Shown piece after piece: positions 56,145 through 64,000 of a stretch of 64,000 nucleotides of DNA (within the stretch, counting starts at the first letter, position 1; the number at the start of each line of letters is the position of its first letter). The stretch is from Sorghum bicolor (Eukaryota > Streptophyta > Magnoliopsida > Poales > Poaceae): the NCBI RefSeq assembly GCF_000003195.3, contig NC_012870.2, positions 23,428,501 to 23,492,500 on the forward strand. Direction: 5' to 3'. Both the position numbers and the translations under genes were made by a program. The notes under the pieces are model-generated. The model did no database searches. It saw only the letters and a program-made list of their open reading frames with translations, and was not told where the DNA came from.

Positions 56145-57102
56145 TCATTCAGAACCAACCAATTATTTTGAGGCTATTACTTCTGCTGATCGCAACAAGT
56201 GGATGACCGCTATGTAAGATGAGATGGAGTCACTTGAAAAGAATTGTACTTGGGATTTAGTAAAATTGCCCAAGGATAAAAAGTATGTCCGTTGCAAATG
56301 GATTTTTAAAAGAAAGGAGGGTATTTCTCCTAGTAAACCAGCAAGGTATAAAGTAAGGTTGGTTGCTAAAGGTTATAGCCAGATTCCAGGTATTGATTAT
56401 AATGATGTCTTTTCCACAATTGTTAAGCATAGTTCTATTTGCACTTTGCTTAGTATTGTTGTCATGCATGATTATGAACTTGAGCAACATGATGTTAAAA
56501 CTGCATTCTTACATGGGGAGTTGGAAGAAGACATTTATATGAACCAACCTGAAGGTTTTGTTATTCCTGTAAAAGAAAACCTTGTGTGTAGACTAAAGAA
56601 GTCTCTTTATGGTTTGAAGCAATCTCCTAGGCAATGGTATAAGAGATTTGACTCATTTATGCTCTCTCATAGTTTTAAGTGGTCTGATTATGATAGCTGT
56701 GTTTATTTGAAGATTGTTAATGGCTCAGCTATTTATTTGCTTCTTTATATTGATGATATGTTGATTGGTGCTAAAGATAAACCAGAAATAGCTAAATTGA
56801 AGGCACAATTGAGTAAGGAATTTGAGATGAAGGACTTAGGTGCAGCTAAGAAAATTATTGGTATGAAAATTACTAGAGATAGAAAATCTAGTAAATTATA
56901 CCTCAGTCAGCGAGGTTATATTGATAAGGTTCTTCGTCGTTTCAATATGCATAATGCAAAACCAGTGAGTACTCCATTAGCTGCACATTTCAGATTATCC
57001 TCAGATTTATGTCTAGAGTCAGATGATAAAATTGAGTACATATCTAGAGTTCCATATTCCAGTGCAGTTGGTTCTCTTATGTATGCCATGGTTTATTCCT
57101 GA
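56145..57102 (+). pseudogene. Copia reverse transcriptase
   Basis: Coding resumes after the nested insertions with EAITSADRNKWMTAM, a stop, and then a 292-codon frame (56224-57102) with the RVT_2 domain: CTWDLVKLPKDKKYVRCKW, RLVAKGYSQIPGIDYNDVF, LEQHDVKTAFLHGELEEDIY, QPEGF, the polymerase motif LLLYIDDMLIGA and KDLGAAKKIIGMKI. The domain looks complete, but the frame ends in YAMVYS at a frameshift near 57090. Confidence 0.92.
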
Positions 57103-57705
57103 TTTATCTCATGCATTGAGTGTTGTCAGTAGATTCATGGCTAATCCTGGTAAGGAGCATTGGAGGGATGTTCAGTGGATTTTTAGATATTTGCGAGGTA
57201 CATCTAATGCCTGTTTGCAATTCGGAAAATCTAGAGATGGACTTGTTGGTTATGTTGATTCTGATTATGCTAGTGATTTGGATAAGAGAAGATCTCTCAC
57301 AGGTTATGTTTTCACAATCGGTGGTTGTGCTGTTAGCTGGAAAAGCATGTTTGTAGGCTACTGTTGCTTTGTTTAGAACAGAAGCTGAATATATGGCTAT
57401 TTCTGAAGATTGTAAAGAAGCTATTTGGTCGAGAGGCTTATACTCTGAACTTTGTGGGGTTACTTCTTGCACTACTATACATTGTGATAGCCAGACTGCT
57501 ATTTGTCTGACTTAAGGATTAGATGTTTAATGAAAGGACCAAGCATATTGATGTGAGTTATCATTTTATTCGAGGTGTTATTGTTGAAGGTGATGTTAAA
57601 GTATGCAAGATAAATATTCATAAGAATCCCGCTGATATGTTGACAAAGCCAATTCCTGGAGCTAAGTTTGGGCTATGCTCAGGCTTAGTTGGTATTACAA
57701 TTTGA
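57090..57705 (+). pseudogene. Copia RNase H (frameshifted)
   Basis: 57103-57355 in another frame reads RFMANPGKEHWRDVQWIFRY and GYVDSDYASDLDKRRSLTGY, the RNase H start with its first acidic residues. A further shift leads to RTEAEYMAISEDCKEAIW and HCDSQTAICLT, then a stop, then 57523-57705 (TKHIDVSYHFIRG, NPADMLTKPIPGAKF), the usual C-terminus of copia polyproteins. Confidence 0.9.
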
Positions 57706-57800
57706 GTCCTAGTGACTTTTGGCGTCGGTGATTATTTAATGAAGTGAGTTGATTGGATACTTCATTCGCTACAAGATAGAATTCGTCTCAAGGTGGAGTT

Positions 57801-58104
57801 TGTTGGAATATGATCCGAATTATAACGTGAGTCCTATGGGGACGCCTAGAGGGCTCATGGTTTGGGTTATGTTTATTAGCGGATTTGTTTCCGTATTTGA
57901 CTGCAGTCAGTCCGTCCTATAAATACATCTTGTAAGTTATATGGGAAGAGTTGAGAGAGAGACAACTCATTATTCCCTGCGTTCTGTAAACTTTCATCAT
58001 ATAGTGAAGATCGCTGGTTGGCGTCCGTGGTTTTTTCCAACATGGGTTTTTCGCGTAAAAATCTGTGTCTCATGTTCGATCTATTATTGCATTATCTCCT
58101 AACA
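57801..58104 (+). repeat. Copia element, 3' LTR
   Basis: 304 bp. Homologous to 47829-48123 with many substitutions; ends CTCCTAACA and is followed by the AACAC target copy. Confidence 0.9.
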
Positions 58105-58109
58105 AACAC

Positions 58110-58550
58110 GAAGACTAAGACACTTTAGAGTGAATGTAGGTTGTAGTCATAGGGCAATCTAAGTTTCCTCGAACCATCATACAGTATTACAGAGAATGGT
58201 TTTGGTCTTTACAAAGAACACAGATGGAGAAAAGTAAAAATTCAGCTTGCTCACATCCAAACCCCCCCTCCATTTCATTAATAACCAGATGTCTACTGTT
58301 CCCTTCCCTTTTAGTTTTAGATAAGGGCTAACTCCATGCTAGAGCCTATGCAATGACTAATTAGCTAGTGGTCATTCTTATCTGTGCCTTTTATTTGCGT
58401 ATGCTGGTTGTTTTGCTGCTAGCTTCCTGATCCTCTCGACCTCTCCACCAACGATGGCTCAAGAAACAGTAGTGTAGTTTGTTGTGATGAATTTTCCTGA
58501 ATTGAATTCAAGAAATGTACTTAGAAGTTATTTTTTAGAAAGTAAAGAAA
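58110..58550. other. Intergenic stretch, nothing recognised
   Basis: No frame, repeat or RNA gene that I can support. It adjoins the 3' side of the Myb-like exons on the minus strand and may be decayed downstream sequence of that gene. Confidence 0.4.
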
Positions 58551-58551
58551 A

Positions 58552-58614
58552 CAAGACTTTTATATGAGATGGAATTCTGACATTGTAAGCCTTCAATAGA
58601 TTTCTCCACTTGTC
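58552..58614 (-). pseudogene. Second telobox Myb-like exon, partial
   Basis: After GCTCAG (acceptor, minus strand) the sequence reads DKWRNLLKAYNVRIPSHIK. The DKWRNLLKA motif is the well-known C-terminal signature of telobox Myb domains and follows NLK at the end of the previous exon, so the intron (58615-58713, 99 bp) sits inside the signature. The downstream end is not clear. Confidence 0.65.
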
Positions 58615-58713
58615 CTGAGCCATGAAAAACAACATAAGTATGATGGAGTATTAAGCCAATAGCATCTCAGAATGGATTTACTTCATTGAGCATGTGTCAT
58701 TAATCTACTTTAC

Positions 58714-58911
58714 CTTAAGATTTGCTGATGTCCTAATTGACGTTTTGAAAAAAATCTTCTTCAACTTGCATTGATCCATGGTCTATAGCACCAATAGCAC
58801 CAAATTTATAGACACCTTGTTTCAGCCTCTCCACTTCTTTAGCAGTCCACCGGCTGTTATTTTTCCTACTTGTGTATTCTCTACTAACACGTCTTTCAAA
58901 GAATTGGGATC
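58714..58911 (-). pseudogene. Telobox Myb-like exon (frameshifted)
   Basis: Minus strand. An acceptor TTTGACAG precedes 58911 and a donor AAG/GTAAAG follows 58714. The exon encodes ERRVSREYTSRKN, then RWTAKEVERLKQGVYKFG, the first helix of a Myb/SANT domain with its Trp. A run of seven T at 58747-58753 puts the next part out of frame; in the neighbouring frame it reads FFKTSIRTSANLK, the end of the recognition-helix region of telobox-type Myb proteins (telomere-repeat binders). It is followed by the matching exon at 58614. No upstream exon is certain. Probably a degraded host gene or captured gene fragment, not a transposon product. Confidence 0.65.
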
Positions 58912-59148
58912 CTGTCAAACAACCAAAACGTAGTCATATAAATGTTGAATTTTCTCCCCTAATGGGTGATATATAGGCTAAGAAATTAGAATCTGAACAC
59001 AAAGAGGGTACGATGAAAATCTTAAACTTATTAGCCTCTGAGGCTCCGACCTCGCCGTCGGCATGCAATTCCGCATCGTCCCTGCTGCAGCCGAGCAGCA
59101 GGCGTACTTTGTTTCCAATCTCAATGGATCATGCTAGGGGGACGCTGA

Positions 59149-59257
59149 GGCCTTGTTTAGTTCTAAAATATTTTGAAAAATAAGTACATGTGTCGCAAGA
59201 TTTGATGTGACGTGAAATATAAAAAGTTTTGTAAAATTTTCTGGGAACAACAAGGCC
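59149..59257. mobile_element. Short Tourist/PIF-like MITE, internally deleted
   Basis: GGCCTTGTTTAGTTC ... GGGAACAACAAGGCC, only 109 bp; the usual middle of the core is missing. Confidence 0.65.
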
Positions 59258-59735
59258 ATTGGTGGAGAAGTAGACTAGGCTAGGGCAGTTTGGTCATCTT
59301 TTGTATAACACACCGACTGCTACAACTGTGACTGAGAGTCAGAGACTAATATGGAATATAATCTGCTAACCTAAAACAGTGGTGACAAGGAAACGCTAAA
59401 TTTTCAATGGCATGCATGCGAAGGACAAGTATATATACACATATATATAAGTTTCAATGGTATATATATAAAGGGTTTTTCACGTAAACCTGTGCCTACC
59501 CATGGAGAGGTCGATCATCCTTCTCTTCCGAGTCCCTCTTCGACCGCTTCTCCTACTTTCCATCTGCCATGAAGTGATTGAGGACCGTCAATTGTATGTG
59601 AAAACTGTTCTTGTGCAAAAATCTACCATGCAGGTGATGAAAATTAACGGCATCTGTAAGAAAACATAACGTCAAGAAACTTTAGAAGAAGATGGCTAAT
59701 TATCTATTCTCATGAATTGGAGGTTGATCAACCAG
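59258..59735. other. Intergenic stretch, nothing recognised
   Basis: Includes an AT-rich TATATATACACATATATATA tract near 59431 and no supported gene or mobile-element end. Confidence 0.4.
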
Positions 59736-59821
59736 AATATATTTAAGGAAATCAGGAGGGGTTGCCCCCCACTGTGACTTTATTAAAATTTTAAAATAAC
59801 TGTTTCTAGAGAGTACAGATC

Positions 59822-61348
59822 TGGGCCACCAAGATCATTAATACTCATATGAGTAATTTCCTTTGGAATGACTCTGTAGAAAATCATAAGTTTCACCTAG
59901 CTAACTGGGAGTTAGTTTCTATGAGAAAGGAGTATGGGGGTTTAGGTATACCAAATCTTAGGGATCTGAATATTAGCTTGATGGCCTCTTGGTTAAAAAG
60001 ATATAAGATAGATAAAGATAAACTTTGGAAAGATCTTATAGATTATAAATATAACACTTCAAATCCTAACATTTTTGTGACCAACACCGTAGGAGCTTCT
60101 AGTTTTTTTAAAGGTTTTATGTGGGCAGCTCAGGCTGCTAAGATGGGTTACAGGTGGAAAATAGGTAATGGGCAGAAAGTTAGACTCTGGGAAGATAACT
60201 GGTTGGGCTCCTCTAGTCTAGCTATTCAGTTCTGGCCTATCTATAGGATTCTGAATGAAAAAGGGAAATTTGTAGCAGATTTATGAGATGGGGTAAATTT
60301 GAAGTGCACCTTTAGGAGAAAATTTTCTAGTGAGATGTACCAAAATTGGCTTGATATAGTCGAGTTGGTTTATACTATTCAGTTTATTGATGACGAAGAC
60401 GATATGATTTGGCATTTTAGTTCAAATGGGGTCTATTCCTCCCAATCCCTTTATAGAGTTATTAACTTTAGAGGTATAAAAACTGTTCATGTTTTAGCAG
60501 TCTAGAAGCTGAAAATCCCGCCCCATGTGCATTTCTTTCTTTGGTTAGTTATTAATAATAGAGCTTTGACTAGAGACAATTTAGCCAAAAGAAGAAAGGT
60601 TGAAGATGGAAGTTGTTTATTTTGTGTTGAAAAAGAAACTATTCAACATGTTTTTTTGACTGTGTAGTAGCTAAACAGTGTTGGAGGGTTTTATCAAATA
60701 TTCTTGAATATCAAGTAGGAGGTAATATGATAGATATAGGAAAGTATTGGCTATGTAATAAAAAATTCTGTATTTTGAATATGGTTACCTCGGCTACCAT
60801 TTGGTCTATTTGGAAACTTAGAAATGATCTATGTTTTCAGAGGCTTGGCTGGAGAAGCATGGAAATGCTCTTTTTCAGGATTACTGAGGAATTGGATGGT
60901 GCTTTGTCCGGTAGACAAGAAGGTTTTATTGAACTCTTACATCAACAAGATCAAGGCTACGTCAAAGGAGGTGGGATGGCTGTTATATATGAACCAGGAC
61001 ATCAACTGACGTCTCTCAAAGGGGATGGAGAAGATCTGGTTTGTGAAGGTTTAAAGAATCAAGCTTCAGGGATGAATTGGGATGGCAAGGTCTCCTGGTG
61101 GAGTGAGCTGGACACTTTGATGGGTTGATGTGGAAGCTGTTATGTCTTTCTTTTAGTTGGGGTAGCTTTTTGTCTCCCCTTCAGTTTGGGTAGTAGTTTT
61201 CTATCTCCTGTTTCAGGTTTCTCTCGTTTGTTTTTTTTGGTTTGAGTCCTGGTGGACGAACCTGAGATTGTGAACTTCATGGATGTATAATTTGGTCTTT
61301 TGATATTAATTGAAAGGCCGAGGCGTAATGCCCTTGAACTCAAAAAAA
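59822..61348 (+). mobile_element. 5'-truncated LINE with 14-bp target duplication
   Basis: The element ends in a run of eight A at 61342-61349 and is flanked by AGAGAGTACAGATC at 59808-59821 and 61349-61362. The single A shared by tail and duplication makes the exact end ambiguous by one base. It begins in the late part of ORF2 and lies in the 3' region of a minus-strand LINE. Reverse orientation and clean ends show a later insertion. Confidence 0.88.
59849..61128 (+). pseudogene. LINE ORF2 C-terminal part (post-RT and zf-RVT), plus strand
   Basis: 59849-60286 has FLWNDSVENHKFHLANWE and GGLGIPNLRDLNISLMASW, the conserved post-RT segment of plant L1-like LINEs, then WKIGNGQKVRLWEDNWLG. After a stop, 60299-60505 gives IWHFSSNGVYSSQSLYRVI, and after another stop KLKIPPHVHFFLWLVINN, the zf-RVT domain. 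The Cys/His cluster CLFCVEKETIQHVF precedes a further stop. 60727-61128 covers the tail (ATIWSIWKLRNDLCFQ). The stops show it was inactive on arrival or decayed afterwards. Confidence 0.85.
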
Positions 61349-61398
61349 AGAGAGTACAGATCACGAGACAAAGAAAGTAAGAAAGAAAATCAACAAGA

Positions 61399-62267
61399 TT
61401 ACACAAAGTTGTCTAGCCATAGCTGCAACTGGGAACTAAAAGTCTTCTTAGCCCTAAGCTTAACCCAAGCTAATTCCTGTTTGAAGATGAACTTAACAGC
61501 TTGCAGAGAATGATTGTGATTTCTGAAGATAACATCATTTCTAAAAGTCCAGATTTCCCAGAACATTGCAATAATTATCTCCATGAAGAAAGGCTGGTTA
61601 ATTTGTAATCTGAAGAGAGGAATTGTATCAAGTAGATTGCCCTGAATCAGCTGTGCCAGTCCAAGCATGTTCCAACAAGACATTGCAAAAAGGGCATTCC
61701 AGGTGTTGTAAAGATTCGTCAGCATTTAGATGACATAGCACACAATTATAACTCGGCAGATCCATATTCCTTCTACTTAGGAGCTCTCTCATGCTTAGGC
61801 GATCTTTCAGAGCTAACCAGAAAGAGACTTTCCTCTTTCACAGACAAGTTGATTTCGAGAGCCACTTATAGACAGGTGAGACTATAACAGAGCCTAGCAA
61901 ATGCAGGTAGGCTTTATTTGAGATGAACATAGTAGACCCCCACTTATAGATCCAGCTATCATTGTTTTGACCAAGATGCAAGGTCTCTAACTCAGTAAGC
62001 AAGGTTTGGAACTGGCCATAAACTTCCACAGAGAGAAGCAAATGAAAAAAAATCTGATTTATTTTCAGCAGTAAAGAAAAGAAGAACTGAAACATGATTC
62101 CTTCTTGAGAAAGAGAACAACTCTGGATATTGGGCATTCAGAGAAGACCCATGCCACAAATCTGACCAAAACAAGCAGGTTGAGCCATCTCCAATTATAA
62201 CAGAGGTCATAGCTAATATCAGCACATGTATCTTATGATCGGACTGCTGGAGGTCAACGTGGCCCAA
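61399..62267 (-). pseudogene. LINE ORF2 C-terminal part (zf-RVT region), minus strand
   Basis: Three overlapping frames together give the post-RT segment with its zinc-binding RT-associated domain. The Trp-rich W-[KS]-x(n)-K-x-x-F-[LW]-W pattern is present. It is broken by at least two frame changes; there is no RT catalytic motif because the element is 5'-truncated. Confidence 0.75.
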
Positions 62268-62329
62268 CTGAAAAGATTCTGGACCCTGATTTCGTGTAGG
62301 AATGTTTTTCAGAGTTTGAGAGAGATGAT

Positions 62330-62739
62330 ACTACTGCTATCAGCTGGGATAAGAAACTGAGCTGCAGATCCTCGATCATTACCCTGTAGTCCGTCGAGAG
62401 AAAGCTAGCCGTAGATCGCCTGCTGCTAGCTCTATCCGAAACGCTAGCTCGATCTGTCCGGGAAGAAACCATGGAGAGAACGAAATCAGAAGTTGATACA
62501 AGTAGCAACACGGTGAGTAAATCAGAAAGGTGCCAGAACGAAGTACCTACCAGTTCCAGCGTTGTGGCGGCTGACTGGTGTGGAGTCGGGAGAGGAGCCA
62601 GAGGAGAGCCGAGAGGGAGAAAGAGAGCGCAGGAGGAGACCGTCAGACCGATCGACGAAAGGAGGGTTTTCTTTTCCGACGAAATTTCGCCGAATTTTTT
62701 CATTTTTCGCTGAGGTCTAAATTTTTTTACATCGGTCAA
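62330..62739 (-). other. Possible 5' exon and leader of a lost minus-strand gene
   Basis: Read on the minus strand, a CT-rich, GC-richer segment (CTCCTCCTGCGCTCTCTTTC near 62630) is followed by a donor-like CTG/GTAGGTAC (about 62548) and by ATG at 62473 that opens a Ser/Arg-rich frame (VSSRTDRASVSDRASSRRS). It looks like a plant 5' leader with an intron, and the LINE insertion lies directly downstream. It might belong with the Myb-like exons on the same strand at 58552-58911. This is speculative. Confidence 0.25.
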
Positions 62740-63186
62740 TTTTTTTGTTTCATGTTATGCTTTAAAATTACTCTAAACCACATTAAAATAACATACTATA
62801 TCTCTTAGTCTTATCAAAGTCCTAAATTATTCTTTAAATTTATTTAACTTTCTCACTTACACATTCCATAGCACTAGCATATGCAGCTCGCTCACCATCA
62901 GCCTGTTGTACTACCACAATGATATATGGTGTTATTTCGTTGATATTATATAATTTTGTGATGAGTGATAGATTACAAAGTTTTTCTAGTAAAATGATGC
63001 TAATTTTTTTTAAAAAAAAACCAATTTGAATTTATTTCAATTTAGTCCAAAATTTATAAAATTTCTGAAATATCTTATTTATGGGCAGGTGCCAAAATAA
63101 TTTTCCTACCGAAAAAGAAAACCTACCTGACGTGGATGGACGAAAGGGAGAGACCGACGAGAGCCAAGGCTGCTGCTTTGCTATTA
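62740..63186. other. AT-rich intergenic stretch
   Basis: No gene or complete mobile element is visible; poly-A and poly-T tracts only (for example 63004-63020). Confidence 0.4.
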
Positions 63187-63191
63187 TGTAG

Positions 63192-64000
63192 TGTCGGTGT
63201 TTTCCCCACGGGGGGTCACACCAACGAGTAAATTTGTATGCGTGCTCTCTTTTCCAGATGGTGATGCAAAAAGACACAAGAATTTATCCTGGTTCGGGCA
63301 AGAGAAGGCCTTACGTCCAGCGGGGTGGGGAGAGTTTGTATTATTTTGCACCTAAGTGCTTGTACAGGGGTGAATACAAGCGTAGTGTGAGCGGGATGAA
63401 GTATGAGAGTTCTCCCGTGTGTGGGTGAAGTGTTGCGTGGTCTCTATCTATTCCCGGGCCCTTCCTTTTATAGCAACAAGGAGAGACCCAGGGTACATGT
63501 ATAGGTGTCAGAGTAGGGGTCGATATGAGCATGGCGCGCTGACCTACTCGAGGCCCCCGTACCGGCGTGGTCTCGAGTCGTCCCGTCTTAGTAGCCTAGT
63601 GATGATTACGCGTGCCCCTGTAGCCTGCTCTGCGCGCCGTCTTGGGCTGGTTCACCGGTCGCATGCCTGTACGATGCGACGGCAGATCCGGCGAAGTGGT
63701 TGCGGTGCTGTCAGTCGACGCCCAACTCGTCCCTAGGAAGGAACCACGTCCGGTCGAGGGTCAGACCCCGTGCAAAGCCCTAATGTCCGGAGCGCTGACC
63801 TTGGTTGTCTCGAGGGGGTCCTGATTAGACGTTCCATCCCTGTTTCCCGCGCCCTGACACGCCCTGGGTCGCTTGGTGGGGAAGGCTGCAAAAAGAACGA
63901 CGGGACGGGTGCCTGTTCCCTATCACGCTTCCCGTGACCAGCGTGTTAGGTGGGAAAGCGGCAGGCGCATTTAATGCCCCGGCTCTCGTGCGCGCGTCAG
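63192..64000 (-). mobile_element. LTR of a retrotransposon leaving the window
   Basis: It begins TGTCGGTGTTTTCCCC, an LTR start of a common grass gypsy type. The minus strand has GTTGCTATAAAAGGAAGG at 63464-63481, a TATA box in LTR context, giving minus orientation. The sequence is GC-rich with several short frames that I do not accept as genes. The expected left target copy would be TGTAG (63187-63191), but the other end is outside. Confidence 0.65.
63466..63478 (-). promoter_or_regulatory. Likely TATA box in the right-edge LTR
   Basis: Minus-strand GCTATAAAAGGAA within the partial LTR. Confidence 0.45.

Larger units (their letters stand above)
47829..58104 (+). mobile_element. Ty1/copia LTR retrotransposon, decayed and nested
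   Basis: LTRs at 47829-48123 (TGCTGGAATATG ... TTTAACA) and 57801-58104 (TGTTGGAATATG ... CTAACA) are flanked by AACAC (47824-47828, 58105-58109). A primer-like TGGTATCTAGAG (48126-48137) follows the first LTR and a purine tract (57790-57800) precedes the second. The domain order gag, protease, integrase, RT, RNase H is that of copia. Within it lie MITEs (48221-49539), a solo LTR (52104-53594) and a minus-strand element (53642-56139). Many frameshifts and diverged LTRs indicate an old insertion. Confidence 0.93.
59740..62290 (-). mobile_element. LINE (non-LTR retrotransposon) 3' end, interrupted
   Basis: Minus-strand pieces of the region after the LINE reverse transcriptase: 61992-62267 (IGDGSTCLFWSDLWHGSSL), 61838-62137 (DSWIYKWGSTMFISNKAYL, the start of a zf-RVT domain) and 61399-61725 (EIWTFRNDVIF, FKQELAWVKLRAKK). 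Frames alternate, so it is a pseudogene. The 3' untranslated part continues to about 59740 (AATAAAGTCACAGTGGGG). A plus-strand LINE (59822-61348) sits inside it. The 5' boundary near 62290 is approximate and the truncation site is not certain. Confidence 0.8.

Noticed and set aside
62254..62739. 161-codon minus frame as a complete gene
   Set aside because: It runs through a likely untranslated leader, a donor-like site and into LINE sequence; at most a small part could be coding.
63419..63824. 105- and 60-codon frames at the right edge
   Set aside because: They are inside a GC-rich LTR, opposite to its inferred transcription, without a domain.

Overview
The window is gene-poor, transposon-dense nuclear DNA of a grass. 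The many Tourist-like MITEs with GGCCTTGTTTAGTTC-type ends, the CACTA end CACTAGTACAATCGGGC, the grass-type tRNA-derived SINE and the Ty3/gypsy families with tRNA-Asp primer sites suggest an Andropogoneae genome, most likely Sorghum; this is inference from family resemblance, not a database match. I see no intact host gene, no rRNA or functional tRNA gene and no CRISPR array. Almost every open reading frame longer than about 150 codons belongs to a transposable element.

Layout. 1-72 is the end of an LTR of the same family as the element at 35485-43783. It cuts into a minus-strand CACTA (En/Spm) transposon (73-4068) with a broken TNP2 transposase, a duplicated AT-rich leader, a subterminal repeat block and an intact right terminus; a 551-bp hAT-type element (3489-4039, 8-bp TSD) sits 29 bp inside that terminus. 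From 3671 to about 15740 there is a 6.05-kb near-perfect tandem duplication (copy 1 from 3671, copy 2 from 9717, constant offset 6046) filled with MITEs and a two-unit SINE. Its breakpoints lie in the hAT element and in a TA microsatellite inside a second hAT-like element.

16957-44135 is one old solo LTR (TSD GGGAG, total host sequence about 1.7 kb) carrying three independent full-length LTR retrotransposons: element 1 (17645-25511, minus, 2.55-kb LTRs, gag plus protease only, TSD ACTCC), element 2 (26205-35467, plus, gypsy gag-pol with frameshifts, TSD GCCAC) and element 3 (35485-43783, minus, intact 883-codon gag-protease ORF but no polymerase, TSD GCGCC). Elements 2 and 3 have related LTRs, the same tRNA-Asp primer site and shared 3' non-coding sequence, which suggests an autonomous/non-autonomous pair; element 2 itself is now broken.

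47829-58104 is a Ty1/copia element (plus, TSD AACAC) with MITEs in its leader and two nested insertions in its polyprotein region: a solo LTR (52104-53594, TSD GAATG) and a 2.5-kb non-autonomous element (53642-56139, minus) with an 80-bp internal tandem repeat. 58550-58911 holds two exon-like pieces of a telobox-type Myb gene on the minus strand, the only non-transposon coding signal I trust, and it carries a frameshift. 59740-62290 is a minus-strand LINE 3' end invaded by a plus-strand 5'-truncated LINE (14-bp TSD). 63192 to the end is an LTR of a further minus-strand element that leaves the window.

The coding pieces do not form a pathway. They are layers of insertion whose order can be read from nesting and target-site duplications. 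I found no new enzymatic or defence system; the most informative features are the tandem duplication with transposon-defined breakpoints, the three-fold nested solo LTR, and the gag-protease-only elements.
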